A stretch of DNA of 64,000 nucleotides from CAVSUZ01 sp963791885 (GTDB lineage: Bacteria; Pseudomonadota; Alphaproteobacteria; Acetobacterales; Acetobacteraceae): contig CAWBUL010000005.1 in assembly GCA_963791885.1 (NCBI GenBank), positions 868,001 through 932,000 on the forward strand. Direction: 5' to 3'. The translations under genes and the position numbers were made by a program. Numbering within the stretch: position 1 is the first letter of the stretch; every line of letters begins with the position of its first letter. Shown one piece after another: positions 56,149 through 64,000 of this stretch. The notes beneath the pieces are model-generated. The model was not told the DNA's origin. It saw nothing but the letters and a program-made list of their open reading frames with translations, and searched no databases.

Positions 56149-57342
56149 GTGTCCTGGCCGAGAAATGGCTAGCCACTTATGGCTTGGTATGGTTCCGTTA
56201 CGGCGGAGCGCGGCGGGGACCAGAGACATGGCGGCACCGAAGGCGGTTCGGATCGAATTATCGGAGCTTGAGGCTGCGGAACTCCAATCCCGGCTGCGCC
56301 GACGCAAGGTAGCCCGCGGCGATGCCATGCGAGCCGAGATCGTGCTGTTGGCGGCGCAGGGCATGAGCAATTTGGCAATCGCTGAGCGGCTCGGCATCAC
56401 CCGAGTCACGGCAGCGACTTGGCGGAGGCGCTATGCCGAGAAGCGTCTCGACGGCCTGGTCGATGAGCCGCGCCCCGGCGCGCCGCGGACCGTCACGGAT
56501 GAGAAGGTTTCGGAAGTCGTGACGGCGACGCTGGAGACGCTGCCTGTCGGGCGCACGCACTGGAGTTCGCGTGACATGGCGCGAGCCGCAGGGCTGGCGC
56601 CGTCGACGGTACAGCGTATCTGGAAAGCGTTTTCGCTGCAGCCACACCGCAGCGAAACCTTCAAGTTGTCGACCGGTCCGCTGTTCGTCGAGAAAGTGCG
56701 CGACATCGTGGGGCTCTACCTCAATCCCCCGGATCGGGCCCTGGTGCTCTGCGTCGACGAGAAGTCGCAGATACAGGCACTGGACCGGACGCAGCCGGTC
56801 CTGCCATTACGGCCGGGACAAGTCGAACGCCGCACCCACGACTACACGCGGCACGGTACGACGTCGCTATTCGCCGCGCTCGACGTCAGGGTAGGAACAA
56901 TCATCGGCAAGTGCATGCCGCGTCATCGCGCGGTCGAGTTTCGTCGCTTCCTCGCCATGGTCGAGAAGAATGTCCCAGCCGACCACGATGTGCACGTCGT
57001 GATGGACAATGTATCGAGCCACAAGACCAAGCTGATCCGTAGCTGGTTTGCCAAGCGGCCACACTGGCACGTGCACCTCACGCCTACATCCGCGTCATGG
57101 ATCAATCAGGTCGAGCGATTTTTCGGCATGCTCACAGACGATCAGATTAGGCGCGGCTCGCATCGCTCAACCCGTGAGCTGGAAGCCGCTATCAGCGCCT
57201 ACATCGACGCCCGTAACGCCGATCCCAAGCCCTTTCGTTGGGTCAAATCGGCCGACGACATCCTCGCCTCGATCCAACGCTTCTGCCAGCGAACCATCGC
57301 TGTTCAGAAGCAATGTGCATAAAAACTTCAGAGTCAGGACAC
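56149..57342 (+). mobile_element. IS630-family element (1194 bp)
   Basis: Ends GTGTCCTG and CAGGACAC are inverted, each flanked by TA (56147-56148 and 57343-57344). It abuts the IS701 element on the right, sharing CTAG with it. Confidence 0.92.
56228..57322 (+). CDS. IS630-family transposase (intact)
   Basis: 364 residues. Helix-turn-helix region MSNLAIAERLGITRVTAATW; DDE residues in LCVDEKSQIQALDRTQPVLP, VHVVMDNVSSHKTKL and SWINQVERFFGMLTDDQIRR. Related to but distinct from the transposase at 22229. The ATG at 56228 follows GGGGACCAG and is preferred over 56165. Intact, with intact ends. Confidence 0.93.
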   Translation: MAAPKAVRIELSELEAAELQSRLRRRKVARGDAMRAEIVLLAAQGMSNLAIAERLGITRVTAATWRRRYAEKRLDGLVDEPRPGAPRTVTDEKVSEVVTATLETLPVGRTHWSSRDMARAAGLAPSTVQRIWKAFSLQPHRSETFKLSTGPLFVEKVRDIVGLYLNPPDRALVLCVDEKSQIQALDRTQPVLPLRPGQVERRTHDYTRHGTTSLFAALDVRVGTIIGKCMPRHRAVEFRRFLAMVEKNVPADHDVHVVMDNVSSHKTKLIRSWFAKRPHWHVHLTPTSASWINQVERFFGMLTDDQIRRGSHRSTRELEAAISAYIDARNADPKPFRWVKSADDILASIQRFCQRTIAVQKQCA

Positions 57343-57345
57343 TAG

Positions 57346-58761
57346 CACTACTTTGGCACTTGTACGGTCACGTGGCGGTTCTGTATCAGACTGGGATTCA
57401 GCGGAGCGCTTGCTGTGTCCCGTTCTGTCGCGTTGGGAGACGATCTTGACCGCTGGTTGATTCCGTTTCTTGCAGTGATGGGCCGCAGCACACGGCGGCG
57501 CTGGGGACCACTCTACGTACGGGGGCTACTTGGGCCGGATGGTCCGAAGAGCGTACAGCCGATTGCCGAGCGTCTCGGCCTCCGCGGCCACGATCAACTG
57601 CACCACTTCATCAGCAGTTCGAGCTGGGACGACGCGCCGTTATGGCGTGTGCTCGCGGAACGCGCTGATGCCATCGTGGGCGGCGACGACGCGGTGCTGG
57701 TCGTCGATGACACGGCGATCCCCAAGAAGGGCACGCTCTCGGTCGGGGTCGCTCCACAATACTGTGGCGAGCTTGGAAAGCAGGCGAACTGTCAGGCGCT
57801 GGTCTCGCTGACGCTGGCGTGCGGCGAAGTGCCGGTGCCGATCGGCCTGCGCCTGTTCCTGCCGAAGTCGTGGACTGACGACGAAGCGCGCTGCGCCGCT
57901 GCCGGCGTGGCGGAGACGGAGCGCACGGCACTAACCAAGCCGGAGATCGCACTGAAAGAGATCGACCGCGTGCGCGCCGCCGGCGTCCGCTTCGGCCGCG
58001 TCCTGGCCGATGCGGGATACGGCCTCAGCGCACCGTTCCGCCAAGGCTTGAGCGCGCGTGATCTGGTCTGGTCGGTTGGCGTCCCGCGCACGCAGAAGGT
58101 GTTCACCACCGGCGTTGGGCTGCTGTTTCCGCGTGCCAACAAGGGAAAGCCACGACGGCATGCCGTCCCAAGTGAGGACGCGCGGGCGGGTGCGGACGTG
58201 CTGGACAACTGCCGTTGGCGGCGCATCATCTGGCGTCAGGGCAGCAAAGGTGCGCTCACCGCTCGGTTTGCGGCTTTGCGCGTGCGGGTTGCCGACGGGC
58301 CGCGCAGCCCGCGTCACGGCCGTTTGCCCGGCGAGGCGGTCTGGCTGATCGGCGAATGGCGCAGCAGCGGCGAGCGGAAATACTATCTGAGCAATCTGCC
58401 GCCAGACACGTCGCTGCGCCGCCTCGCCGTCAGCATCAAGGCGCGGTGGGTCTGCGAGCAGGCCCATCAGCAGCTCAAGCAAGAGCTTGGCCTCGGGGCT
58501 TTCGAGGGACGATCGTGGACCGGGCTGCATCGGCATGCGCTCATGAGCTGCATCGCCTTTGCCTACCTTCAGCACCTGCGGCTCCGTGCCGCAGCGCGGG
58601 GAAAAAAAGAACCAGACCCCGACAGCCCCTCCGAGGCCGACGCTTCCTGAAATCCGCCGCGCTGTCATCGCTCGACTGTTCGCTCCGCCACAACCGCCAA
58701 GCCGATGTCCGCATTGCCGGAAAAGATTGCAGAGCCAATCAGATGAAGTGCCAAAGTAGTG
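57346..58761 (+). mobile_element. IS701-family element (1416 bp)
   Basis: Terminal repeats CACTACTTTGGCACTT and its complement AAGTGCCAAAGTAGTG, with CTAG on both sides (57342-57345 and 58762-58765), a four-base YTAR target duplication. The target CTAG was formed by the last base of IS630, a TA, and the first base of the IS5 copy. Confidence 0.93.
57415..58650 (+). CDS. IS701-family transposase (intact)
   Basis: 411 residues. Conserved IS701 features: LHHFISSSSWDDAPLWRVLA, the first Asp in VLVVDDTAIPKKGTLSVGVA, GRVLADAGYGLSAPFR (second Asp), RKYYLSNLPPDTSLRRLA, and the Glu in WVCEQAHQQLKQELGLGAFE. One continuous frame; the GTG at 57415 is the start used. This intact transposase lies within intact ends and a clean target duplication, so it is plausibly active. 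Confidence 0.93.
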   Translation: MSRSVALGDDLDRWLIPFLAVMGRSTRRRWGPLYVRGLLGPDGPKSVQPIAERLGLRGHDQLHHFISSSSWDDAPLWRVLAERADAIVGGDDAVLVVDDTAIPKKGTLSVGVAPQYCGELGKQANCQALVSLTLACGEVPVPIGLRLFLPKSWTDDEARCAAAGVAETERTALTKPEIALKEIDRVRAAGVRFGRVLADAGYGLSAPFRQGLSARDLVWSVGVPRTQKVFTTGVGLLFPRANKGKPRRHAVPSEDARAGADVLDNCRWRRIIWRQGSKGALTARFAALRVRVADGPRSPRHGRLPGEAVWLIGEWRSSGERKYYLSNLPPDTSLRRLAVSIKARWVCEQAHQQLKQELGLGAFEGRSWTGLHRHALMSCIAFAYLQHLRLRAAARGKKEPDPDSPSEADAS

Positions 58762-58764
58762 CTA

Positions 58765-59628
58765 GGGCGAAGACCCAATTGGGTTATTGCCAAATCAATA
58801 GGTTGTTGATTCCCTGTGGTCGGAGTTTGCATCGATTCGGGGCAGCATGGTCACAGGGTATTTCTGGTTGAGCGACGGGCAGTGGGAGAAGATTGACCCA
58901 TTGCTGCCCGTCTACATACGCGGCAAGCGACGGGTGGATGATCGGCGCGTGATCAGCGGCATCATCCAAGTCATCATCTCCGGTTGCCGATGGTCCGACG
59001 CACCGTTGGAATATGGGCCACGCAAGACACTGTATAATCGGTTCGTGCGCTGGGCAGTGCGCGGGATCTGGGAGCGTGTGTTCATGGAACTTGCGCGCGC
59101 CGGCGGCCCGCCGGCCGAAGCCTTGCTGGACAGCACGCATATCAAGGTCCACCGGTCGGCCAGCGCCGGGCGGCGAAAAAGGGGGGTTCGCGTGGGATCG
59201 GGACGAGCCGCGGCGGGCGCAATACCAAAATCCATCTGATCGCTGATGCTCACGGCCGACCCAAGGTCATCGCGCTGACCGGCGGTGAGCGCCACGATAG
59301 CGTGCCGGCGCAGGCAATGTTGGCTCGACTGCCGCCCGACCTGCGCGTGATCGCCGATGCCGCTTACGACAGTGCCGAATTGCGCCGTTGGCTGGCGGAC
59401 CGCGGCAGCCGCGTCATCATCCCCAACCGCAAGAACCGAAAGCAGCCCTATCCGTTCGACGCCGTCACCTATAGGCGGCGCAATATCGTCGAACGCACCT
59501 TCTGCCGCCTCAAGGACTTTCGACGCCTGGCAACGCGCTACGATCGGCTCGACGAAACTTTCGTCTCCACCCTCTGCATCGCCGCCGCCCTTGCCTACTT
59601 CCTCAAGTAGTCAGATGAGTCTTCGCCC
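58765..59628 (+). mobile_element. IS5-family element, copy B (864 bp)
   Basis: Same element as 1879-2741 in the other orientation; termini GGGCGAAGAC and GTCTTCGCCC with TA outside each. It has one extra G relative to copy A, at about 59168. Confidence 0.92.
58847..59610 (+). pseudogene. IS5-family transposase copy B, extra frameshift
   Basis: The N-terminal frame MVTGYFWLSDGQWEKIDPLL proceeds to VHRSASAG, where an inserted G (GCCGGGCGG instead of GCCGGCGG in copy A) moves reading to a wrong frame ending at 59239. The second frame (MPAQAMLARLPPDLRVIADA, RRNIVERTFCRLKD) ends at 59610. The A5G6 tract is kept at 59176-59186. With the extra base, slippage at that tract would have to give a different shift than in copy A. 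Confidence 0.85.
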
Positions 59629-59676
59629 TAGCTTCCAATCACCACTCTTAGCCTGCCCCGTCTGTGGCGCGGTTCA

Positions 59677-59690
59677 TTGATGCAGATCAA
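59677..59690 (+). promoter_or_regulatory. FNR/FixK-type operator
   Basis: TTGATGCAGATCAA matches the FNR consensus TTGAT-N4-ATCAA perfectly, and the symmetry extends one base further on each side (CATTGAT...ATCAATG). It is centred 315 bp upstream of the decarboxylase start, with no other supported gene between. It implies activation by an FNR, ANR or FixK-type regulator under low oxygen; no such regulator is in the window, and no strong -10 box is obvious. Confidence 0.75.
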
Positions 59691-59998
59691 TGAGAGCATC
59701 GACTTCGCATGTCATGAAGTGCGTGTTCGGTCCTCAGTCCACGTGGTGAACCATGTGACGAAAACGGCACGAGACGAAAAATGGCGCGTGTAACATTGCA
59801 CGAAAACAATCTTGCAGAGGGGCGCCGGCAAGCCCAGACGCTGTGCAGTACTGGCTGCCTTGTGGCGCGGTTCACGATCGCTCCGGTTAAAAACATCTGG
59901 CAAGCCCTTGCGCGCTGTGGCAAATTAACCACTGCTCTGAGAACAGCCAAACCACCCATTCAAACCAGCTTACACCAAAGTGGCGGCGGGGGAAATGC
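59691..59998. other. Leader region of the decarboxylase operon
   Basis: About 300 bases after the FNR box. A frame from 59781 to 60002 (73 residues, starting MARVTLHENNLAEGRRQAQT) ends in ATGATG at the decarboxylase start; it has no recognisable product, so I do not call it a gene. The length allows a long untranslated leader. Confidence 0.4.
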
Positions 59999-62704
59999 AT
60001 GATGGATGCTCAGACTCAGCGGATTGACCAATTCCTGCTGATGCACTCCGTGCGTCCAGACCAATGGCGAGATATCACCCACTTGGCCGCTGCTTGCGCT
60101 GCAGGGCGTGCTGAGCGAGCGGAGTTGGAAGCCGCACTGGGCGGGATGGAGGCCTTGGAGGCGTATCACGCCTACCCCGGCCCCGTACTGCTCCGGGAAC
60201 TGCGCGAGCGCGTCGCTAGCAATGATGCGCCCGGCGCCGCTCAGCTTGCCCGACGCATCTCCAACGCGATCCTCACCCGCTCTTATCGGGAGCGTCCGTC
60301 CGAATGGGACATCCACGACGACATGGCGTCGAACGAAGTGGCCGATATGCTTCCCCCGGCGCTGGGCGAAGCAGGGGGCTTTCGCCCTTATTTTGAGGTT
60401 CTCTGCGTCAACAGCCAGCCGGCTGCGCGATGGCCTGCGCTGGCGGCGGAACTTCGCAAGCTTCGCCGCCCGGAGGATGACTTCATCTACGAACCGGTGT
60501 TTGTCGGTTCATTCGAGGATGCGGTGTGTGCCGCCGCCATTAATCCTGCTTTTGCCTCAGTGATCGTCGCCGAGGGCTTTCCCTACCGTTCGCGGTTTGA
60601 CGCACCGGTGCTCCGCTCGATCCTCGATCCCCTGGGTGAGGCCGAGAGCACCGACGAGTCCGCCCTCCATCTCGCGTGGGGGCTCAATCGGATCCGGCCT
60701 GAACTCGACATCTTTCTCCTTTCCGACCGGCAGGTGGAGGACATTGCAGGAGACCCAGCGGCGGATGTGGTTCGACGGGTCTTTTACAGCGTCGAAGAAC
60801 CGCTGGAACTGCACCTTGCCATCCTCGAAGGTGTGCGGGCTCGGTACGAAACACCATTCTTCGACAATCTGAAGCGCTACGCCCGCCGCCCGATCGGCAC
60901 ATTCCATGCCCTTCCGATCGCCCGTGGCAAATCGGTCTTCAAGTCCGATTGGATTCGCGACATGGGCGAATTCTATGGCGTCAACCTGTTCCTGGCCGAG
61001 AGCAGCGCGACAACGGGCGGCCTGGACAGCCTTCTGGAGCCGAGCGGCAATATCAAACGCGCCCAGGATATGGCTGCGCGCGCGTTCGGCGCCGATCGCG
61101 TCTTCTTCGTCACGAACGGCACTTCGACATCAAACAAGATGGCGGTGCAGGCACTGCTCGCGCCCGGCGATATCGCCATCGTCGATCGCAACTGTCACAA
61201 ATCGCACCACTACGGCATGGTGCTGAGCGGGGCCTATCCGCTCTATGTCGAAGCGTTCCCCATGACGGAATACTCGATGTACGGCGCGGTGCCGCTGGCA
61301 ACGATCAAGCGGACGTTGCTCGCGTTGCGCCGCGAGGGACGGCTCGATCGGCTGAAGATGCTCGACCTGACGAACTGCACGTTCGACGGTCACATGTACA
61401 ACGTGCGCCGGGTGATGGAAGAATGCCTCGCCATTAAGCCCGACCTCATTTTCCTGTGGGATGAGGCTTGGTCGGGGTTCGCGCGCTTCTCGCCGTTCAT
61501 GCGCCCACGGACTGCAATGGGGGCGGCCCATGACATCGAGGCATGGCTGCACGATCCCTCGTCGGTCTCCGCCTTCGAAAAGCAGAAGGCCGCGCTGGGC
61601 CATGACCCGAGTGACGAAAAGCTTCTCACGACGCGCCTGATCCCCGATCCGCGCAAGGTAAGGCTGCGCGTGTATCAGACCAACTCGACGCACAAATCGA
61701 TGTCGGCGATCCGTCAGGGGTCGATGCTGCTGGTAAAGGACGTCGATTTCAGCACGGTCGAGCAGCAGTTCCGGGAGGCGGTGTTCACCCATGCCTCCAC
61801 CAGCCCGAACCAGCAGCTGATCGCCAGCCTGGATGTCGCGCGCCGGCAAATGGAGCTGGAAGGCTACGGCCTGGTCATGAACGCGATCGAAATCGCGCTG
61901 AAGATCAGGCAGGCCATCAACACGCATCCGCTGATCTCGAAATACTTCCGCGTGCTCGGCGCGGATGAAATGATTCCGGCCGAATACCGGCAAACTGGCT
62001 TCACCGATTATCTCACGCCGGGGACGAGCTGGGCCGATATTGTCCACGCCATGCGAGACGATGAATTCTATCTGGATCCCACGCGCATGACGCTCGTCTG
62101 TGGAACCGCCGGCTTCGACGGAACCCAGTTCAAGGGCCTGCTTGCCCAAGACTACAATATTCAGGTGAACAAGACGTCGCGTAACAGTATTCTGCTGCAG
62201 TCGAACATCAATAATACGCGCAGCGACGCGGCCCACCTGATCCGTGTCCTCGTCGAAATCTGCAACGACGTTGAAAAGCGCCTCGCAGCCGGCGGCGACG
62301 CTGAAAGGAAGGCATTCGCCGCACGGGTGAAGTCACTGATGACCGATGTTCCGGACCTTCCAAACTTCAGCCATTTCCATCAGGCGTTCCGATCGCTCGC
62401 TGGCGACGAGACGCAGGAGGGCGACATCCGTACCGCGTTCTTCGGCGCCTACGACCCGAACAAGTGCGAGTACGTGCCGTTATTCGGAGCCGAATGCGAC
62501 AAGCGACTGCAGGACGGGCCGGACATGGTATCCGCCAACTTCGTTATCCCGTACCCGCCGGGGTTTCCGATCATGGTACCAGGGCAGGTGATCACGTCCG
62601 AGACGATCGACTTCATGCGTAAGCTCGATGTGAAGGAAATCCACGGATACGAGCGGACGCGCGGATTGAAGCTGCTGAAGCCCGACGCGCTGGGTACAAA
62701 ATAG
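59999..62704 (+). CDS. Orn/Lys/Arg-type PLP decarboxylase
   Basis: 901 residues, longer than the 715-760 of typical inducible decarboxylases. The fold-I PLP domain shows AESSATTGGLDSLLEPSGNI, FFVTNGTSTSNKMAVQALLA, NCHKSHHYGMVLSGAYPLYV, LIFLWDEAWSGFARFS (Asp binding the pyridine N), and the PLP lysine in TNSTHKSMSAIRQG. The N-terminal 140 residues are an unrecognised extension; the C-terminal domain ends GYERTRGLKLLKP. It removes CO2 from a basic amino acid, consuming a proton. The neighbour is an AspT-type exchanger, so a decarboxylation-antiport pair is likely. Which amino acid is not visible. Confidence 0.88.
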   Translation: MMDAQTQRIDQFLLMHSVRPDQWRDITHLAAACAAGRAERAELEAALGGMEALEAYHAYPGPVLLRELRERVASNDAPGAAQLARRISNAILTRSYRERPSEWDIHDDMASNEVADMLPPALGEAGGFRPYFEVLCVNSQPAARWPALAAELRKLRRPEDDFIYEPVFVGSFEDAVCAAAINPAFASVIVAEGFPYRSRFDAPVLRSILDPLGEAESTDESALHLAWGLNRIRPELDIFLLSDRQVEDIAGDPAADVVRRVFYSVEEPLELHLAILEGVRARYETPFFDNLKRYARRPIGTFHALPIARGKSVFKSDWIRDMGEFYGVNLFLAESSATTGGLDSLLEPSGNIKRAQDMAARAFGADRVFFVTNGTSTSNKMAVQALLAPGDIAIVDRNCHKSHHYGMVLSGAYPLYVEAFPMTEYSMYGAVPLATIKRTLLALRREGRLDRLKMLDLTNCTFDGHMYNVRRVMEECLAIKPDLIFLWDEAWSGFARFSPFMRPRTAMGAAHDIEAWLHDPSSVSAFEKQKAALGHDPSDEKLLTTRLIPDPRKVRLRVYQTNSTHKSMSAIRQGSMLLVKDVDFSTVEQQFREAVFTHASTSPNQQLIASLDVARRQMELEGYGLVMNAIEIALKIRQAINTHPLISKYFRVLGADEMIPAEYRQTGFTDYLTPGTSWADIVHAMRDDEFYLDPTRMTLVCGTAGFDGTQFKGLLAQDYNIQVNKTSRNSILLQSNINNTRSDAAHLIRVLVEICNDVEKRLAAGGDAERKAFAARVKSLMTDVPDLPNFSHFHQAFRSLAGDETQEGDIRTAFFGAYDPNKCEYVPLFGAECDKRLQDGPDMVSANFVIPYPPGFPIMVPGQVITSETIDFMRKLDVKEIHGYERTRGLKLLKPDALGTK

Positions 62705-62745
62705 GCGCAGTGAAACGAAAGACCACGAGCCGATAGGAAATCGAC

Positions 62746-64000
62746 ATGTTCCAGTGGTTCGCAGCAACGCTCCGGTTATACCCGGAGATCGCCGTGTTTC
62801 TCTCACTCGCGATCGGATACTACGCCGGTAGCTTCAGCTACAAGGGTTTTGGTCTGGGCGCTGTCACATCGACCCTTCTGGCGGCAATCCTGATCGGGCA
62901 GATTGGCATCACGATATCGCCGAACGTCAAGTCCATCTTCTTCCTGATGTTCCTCTTTGCTGTCGGCTACGGCGTCGGTCCGCAGTTCATTCGCGGCATC
63001 GCATCTGATGGCTTGCCGCAAGCGATTTTCGCGGCGATCGTCAGTTTGTTTAGCCTGGGTGCCGCGGTGATCATCGCCAAGCTGGCCGGTTATCATCCCG
63101 GTTACGCTGCGGGGCTGTACGCGGGATCTCAGACGATCTCCGCGTCAATGGGATTGGCGACCGATGCAATCAACCGCCTGGGTCTGCCGCCCGATCAGGC
63201 AAAGGCGATGTTGAACGACATGCCCGTCGCCTACGCTGTCACCTACATTTATGGCACGATTGGATCAGCGGTCGTTCTTGCGATGCTCGCACCCAAGCTG
63301 CTTCGCATCGACCTGGTGGCGGCCTGCAAGGCGTATGAGGAGCGGTCTCGCGGTAACGTCGAAATGGGCGGCGCCGGCTCGGCCTGGCATCGATGGGAAC
63401 TGCGGGCTTTTCGTGTCGCCACCGACGGGCAGGCAGTCGGGCTCCCGACGGTGCAGGCCGAGGCGCTGGTACGGGGCGCTCGCGTCTTCATTCAGAGAAT
63501 CCGGCGCGACGGCAAAATAATTGAGGCCGATGCCGAGACCGTCCTGCAGGCCGGTGACGTGGTCGCGGTCTCGGGTCCTCGTGACGTGTTGGTCGATGTG
63601 CTCGGTAAGGCAGCACAGGAAGTCAACGACCCGGAGCTGCTCCATGTGCCCATCGAGGGCGTGGACGTCTACGTCACGAGCAAGGACGCAAATGGCAAGA
63701 CGTTGCAAGAGCTAGCATCGATGCCTATGGCCCGAGGAATCTTCTTGCGGCGGATTGTCAGAGGCGCAACCGCAACGGTGATCCCGATCCTACCCGATAC
63801 ACGCATTCAGCGCGGTGATATTCTCACCATCGTCGGCCGGACCCAGGATACCACAGCGGCGGCGAAGGTGTTGGGCGTATTGGATCGCGCAAGCGACGTT
63901 GCCGACGTCGCATTCATCGGTGCCGCGATCACCCTGGGTGCGCTGGTCGGGGCTATCGTTCTTAGGATCAGTGGCGTGCCATTGACGATCTCGACCGCCG
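62746..64000 (+). CDS. AspT/YidE-type exchanger, partial at window end
   Basis: 418 residues visible, open at the window edge. Starts MFQWFAATLRLYPEIAVFLS with AGGAA upstream. Five or so membrane helices (GAVTSTLLAAILIGQIGITI, FFLMFLFAVGYGVGPQFIRG, YHPGYAAGLYAGSQTISASM) precede two TrkA-C-like cytosolic domains (VRGARVFIQRIRRDGKIIEA; VIPILPDTRIQRGDILTIVG), and a second membrane half begins at FIGAAITLGALVGAIVL. This is the aspartate:alanine antiporter fold. It lies 41 bp after the decarboxylase and probably exchanges its substrate for product. Confidence 0.9.
   Translation, partial: MFQWFAATLRLYPEIAVFLSLAIGYYAGSFSYKGFGLGAVTSTLLAAILIGQIGITISPNVKSIFFLMFLFAVGYGVGPQFIRGIASDGLPQAIFAAIVSLFSLGAAVIIAKLAGYHPGYAAGLYAGSQTISASMGLATDAINRLGLPPDQAKAMLNDMPVAYAVTYIYGTIGSAVVLAMLAPKLLRIDLVAACKAYEERSRGNVEMGGAGSAWHRWELRAFRVATDGQAVGLPTVQAEALVRGARVFIQRIRRDGKIIEADAETVLQAGDVVAVSGPRDVLVDVLGKAAQEVNDPELLHVPIEGVDVYVTSKDANGKTLQELASMPMARGIFLRRIVRGATATVIPILPDTRIQRGDILTIVGRTQDTTAAAKVLGVLDRASDVADVAFIGAAITLGALVGAIVLRISGVPLTISTA

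Noticed and set aside
59781..60002. 73-codon ORF before the decarboxylase as a leader peptide gene
   Set aside because: No recognisable product, no clear ribosome-binding site and no run of one codon that would suggest attenuation.

Overview
The window is a GC-rich, strongly decayed and insertion-sequence-rich stretch of what looks like an alphaproteobacterial genome. The clues are the transposase types (IS5, IS630, IS21, IS66, IS701), an imuC/dnaE2-like remnant, DUF2092, DUF6429 and DUF1269 proteins, and a GntP/3-hydroxybutyrate dehydrogenase pair. Acetobacteraceae or a neighbouring order is my guess; nothing here fixes the taxon. No rRNA, tRNA or CRISPR array was recognised.

Layout. 0-8.4 kb: a PEP-CTERM exported protein, an IS5-family element, a frameshifted membrane winged-helix/TPR regulator ending in a rhodanese-like domain, then remnants (dnaE2 C-terminus, orphan phage terminase small subunit, LysR fragment, Na/Pi-cotransporter PhoU fragment). 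8.4-13 kb: M20 peptidase, glycine-zipper lipoprotein, IS630 element, AraC regulator. 13-24 kb: broken glutaminase, DUF1269, an efflux adaptor fused by deletion to an antiporter tail, then an intact co-directional run HdeD - GntP permease - patatin - membrane glycerophosphodiesterase, and a small membrane gene split by an IS630 copy. 24-33 kb: DUF1003 pseudogene, L,D-transpeptidase, patatin lipoprotein, an arylsulfatase followed by only a stump of its formylglycine-generating enzyme, DUF2092, a collapsed MscS channel and a broken tyrosine recombinase. 34.5-38.3 kb: an intact minus-strand cluster of flavocytochrome-like reductase, 31-residue membrane peptide, GntP permease and 3-hydroxybutyrate dehydrogenase. 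38.5-43.9 kb: a mosaic of hsdM, recombinase and transposase stumps with small accessory genes (repeat protein, HTH protein, DUF4236, LprI-like). 43.9-51.5 kb: nested IS21, IS5, IS66 and IS3 elements. 51.7-56 kb: an RND efflux pump and adaptor, each with one frameshift. 56.1-59.6 kb: three abutting elements (IS630, IS701, IS5). 59.6-64 kb: a perfect FNR/FixK-type box, a 901-residue Orn/Lys/Arg-type decarboxylase and an AspT-type exchanger that runs off the window.

Two functional themes survive the decay. One is acid or anaerobic stress: HdeD, a former glutaminase, and a decarboxylase/exchanger pair behind an FNR box. The other is lipid and storage-carbon turnover: patatins, glycerophosphodiesterase, and hydroxybutyrate dehydrogenase with a permease. 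Many genes carry one-base frameshifts, and several carry large internal deletions. The deletions cannot be base-calling errors, but the single-base indels should be checked against reads.
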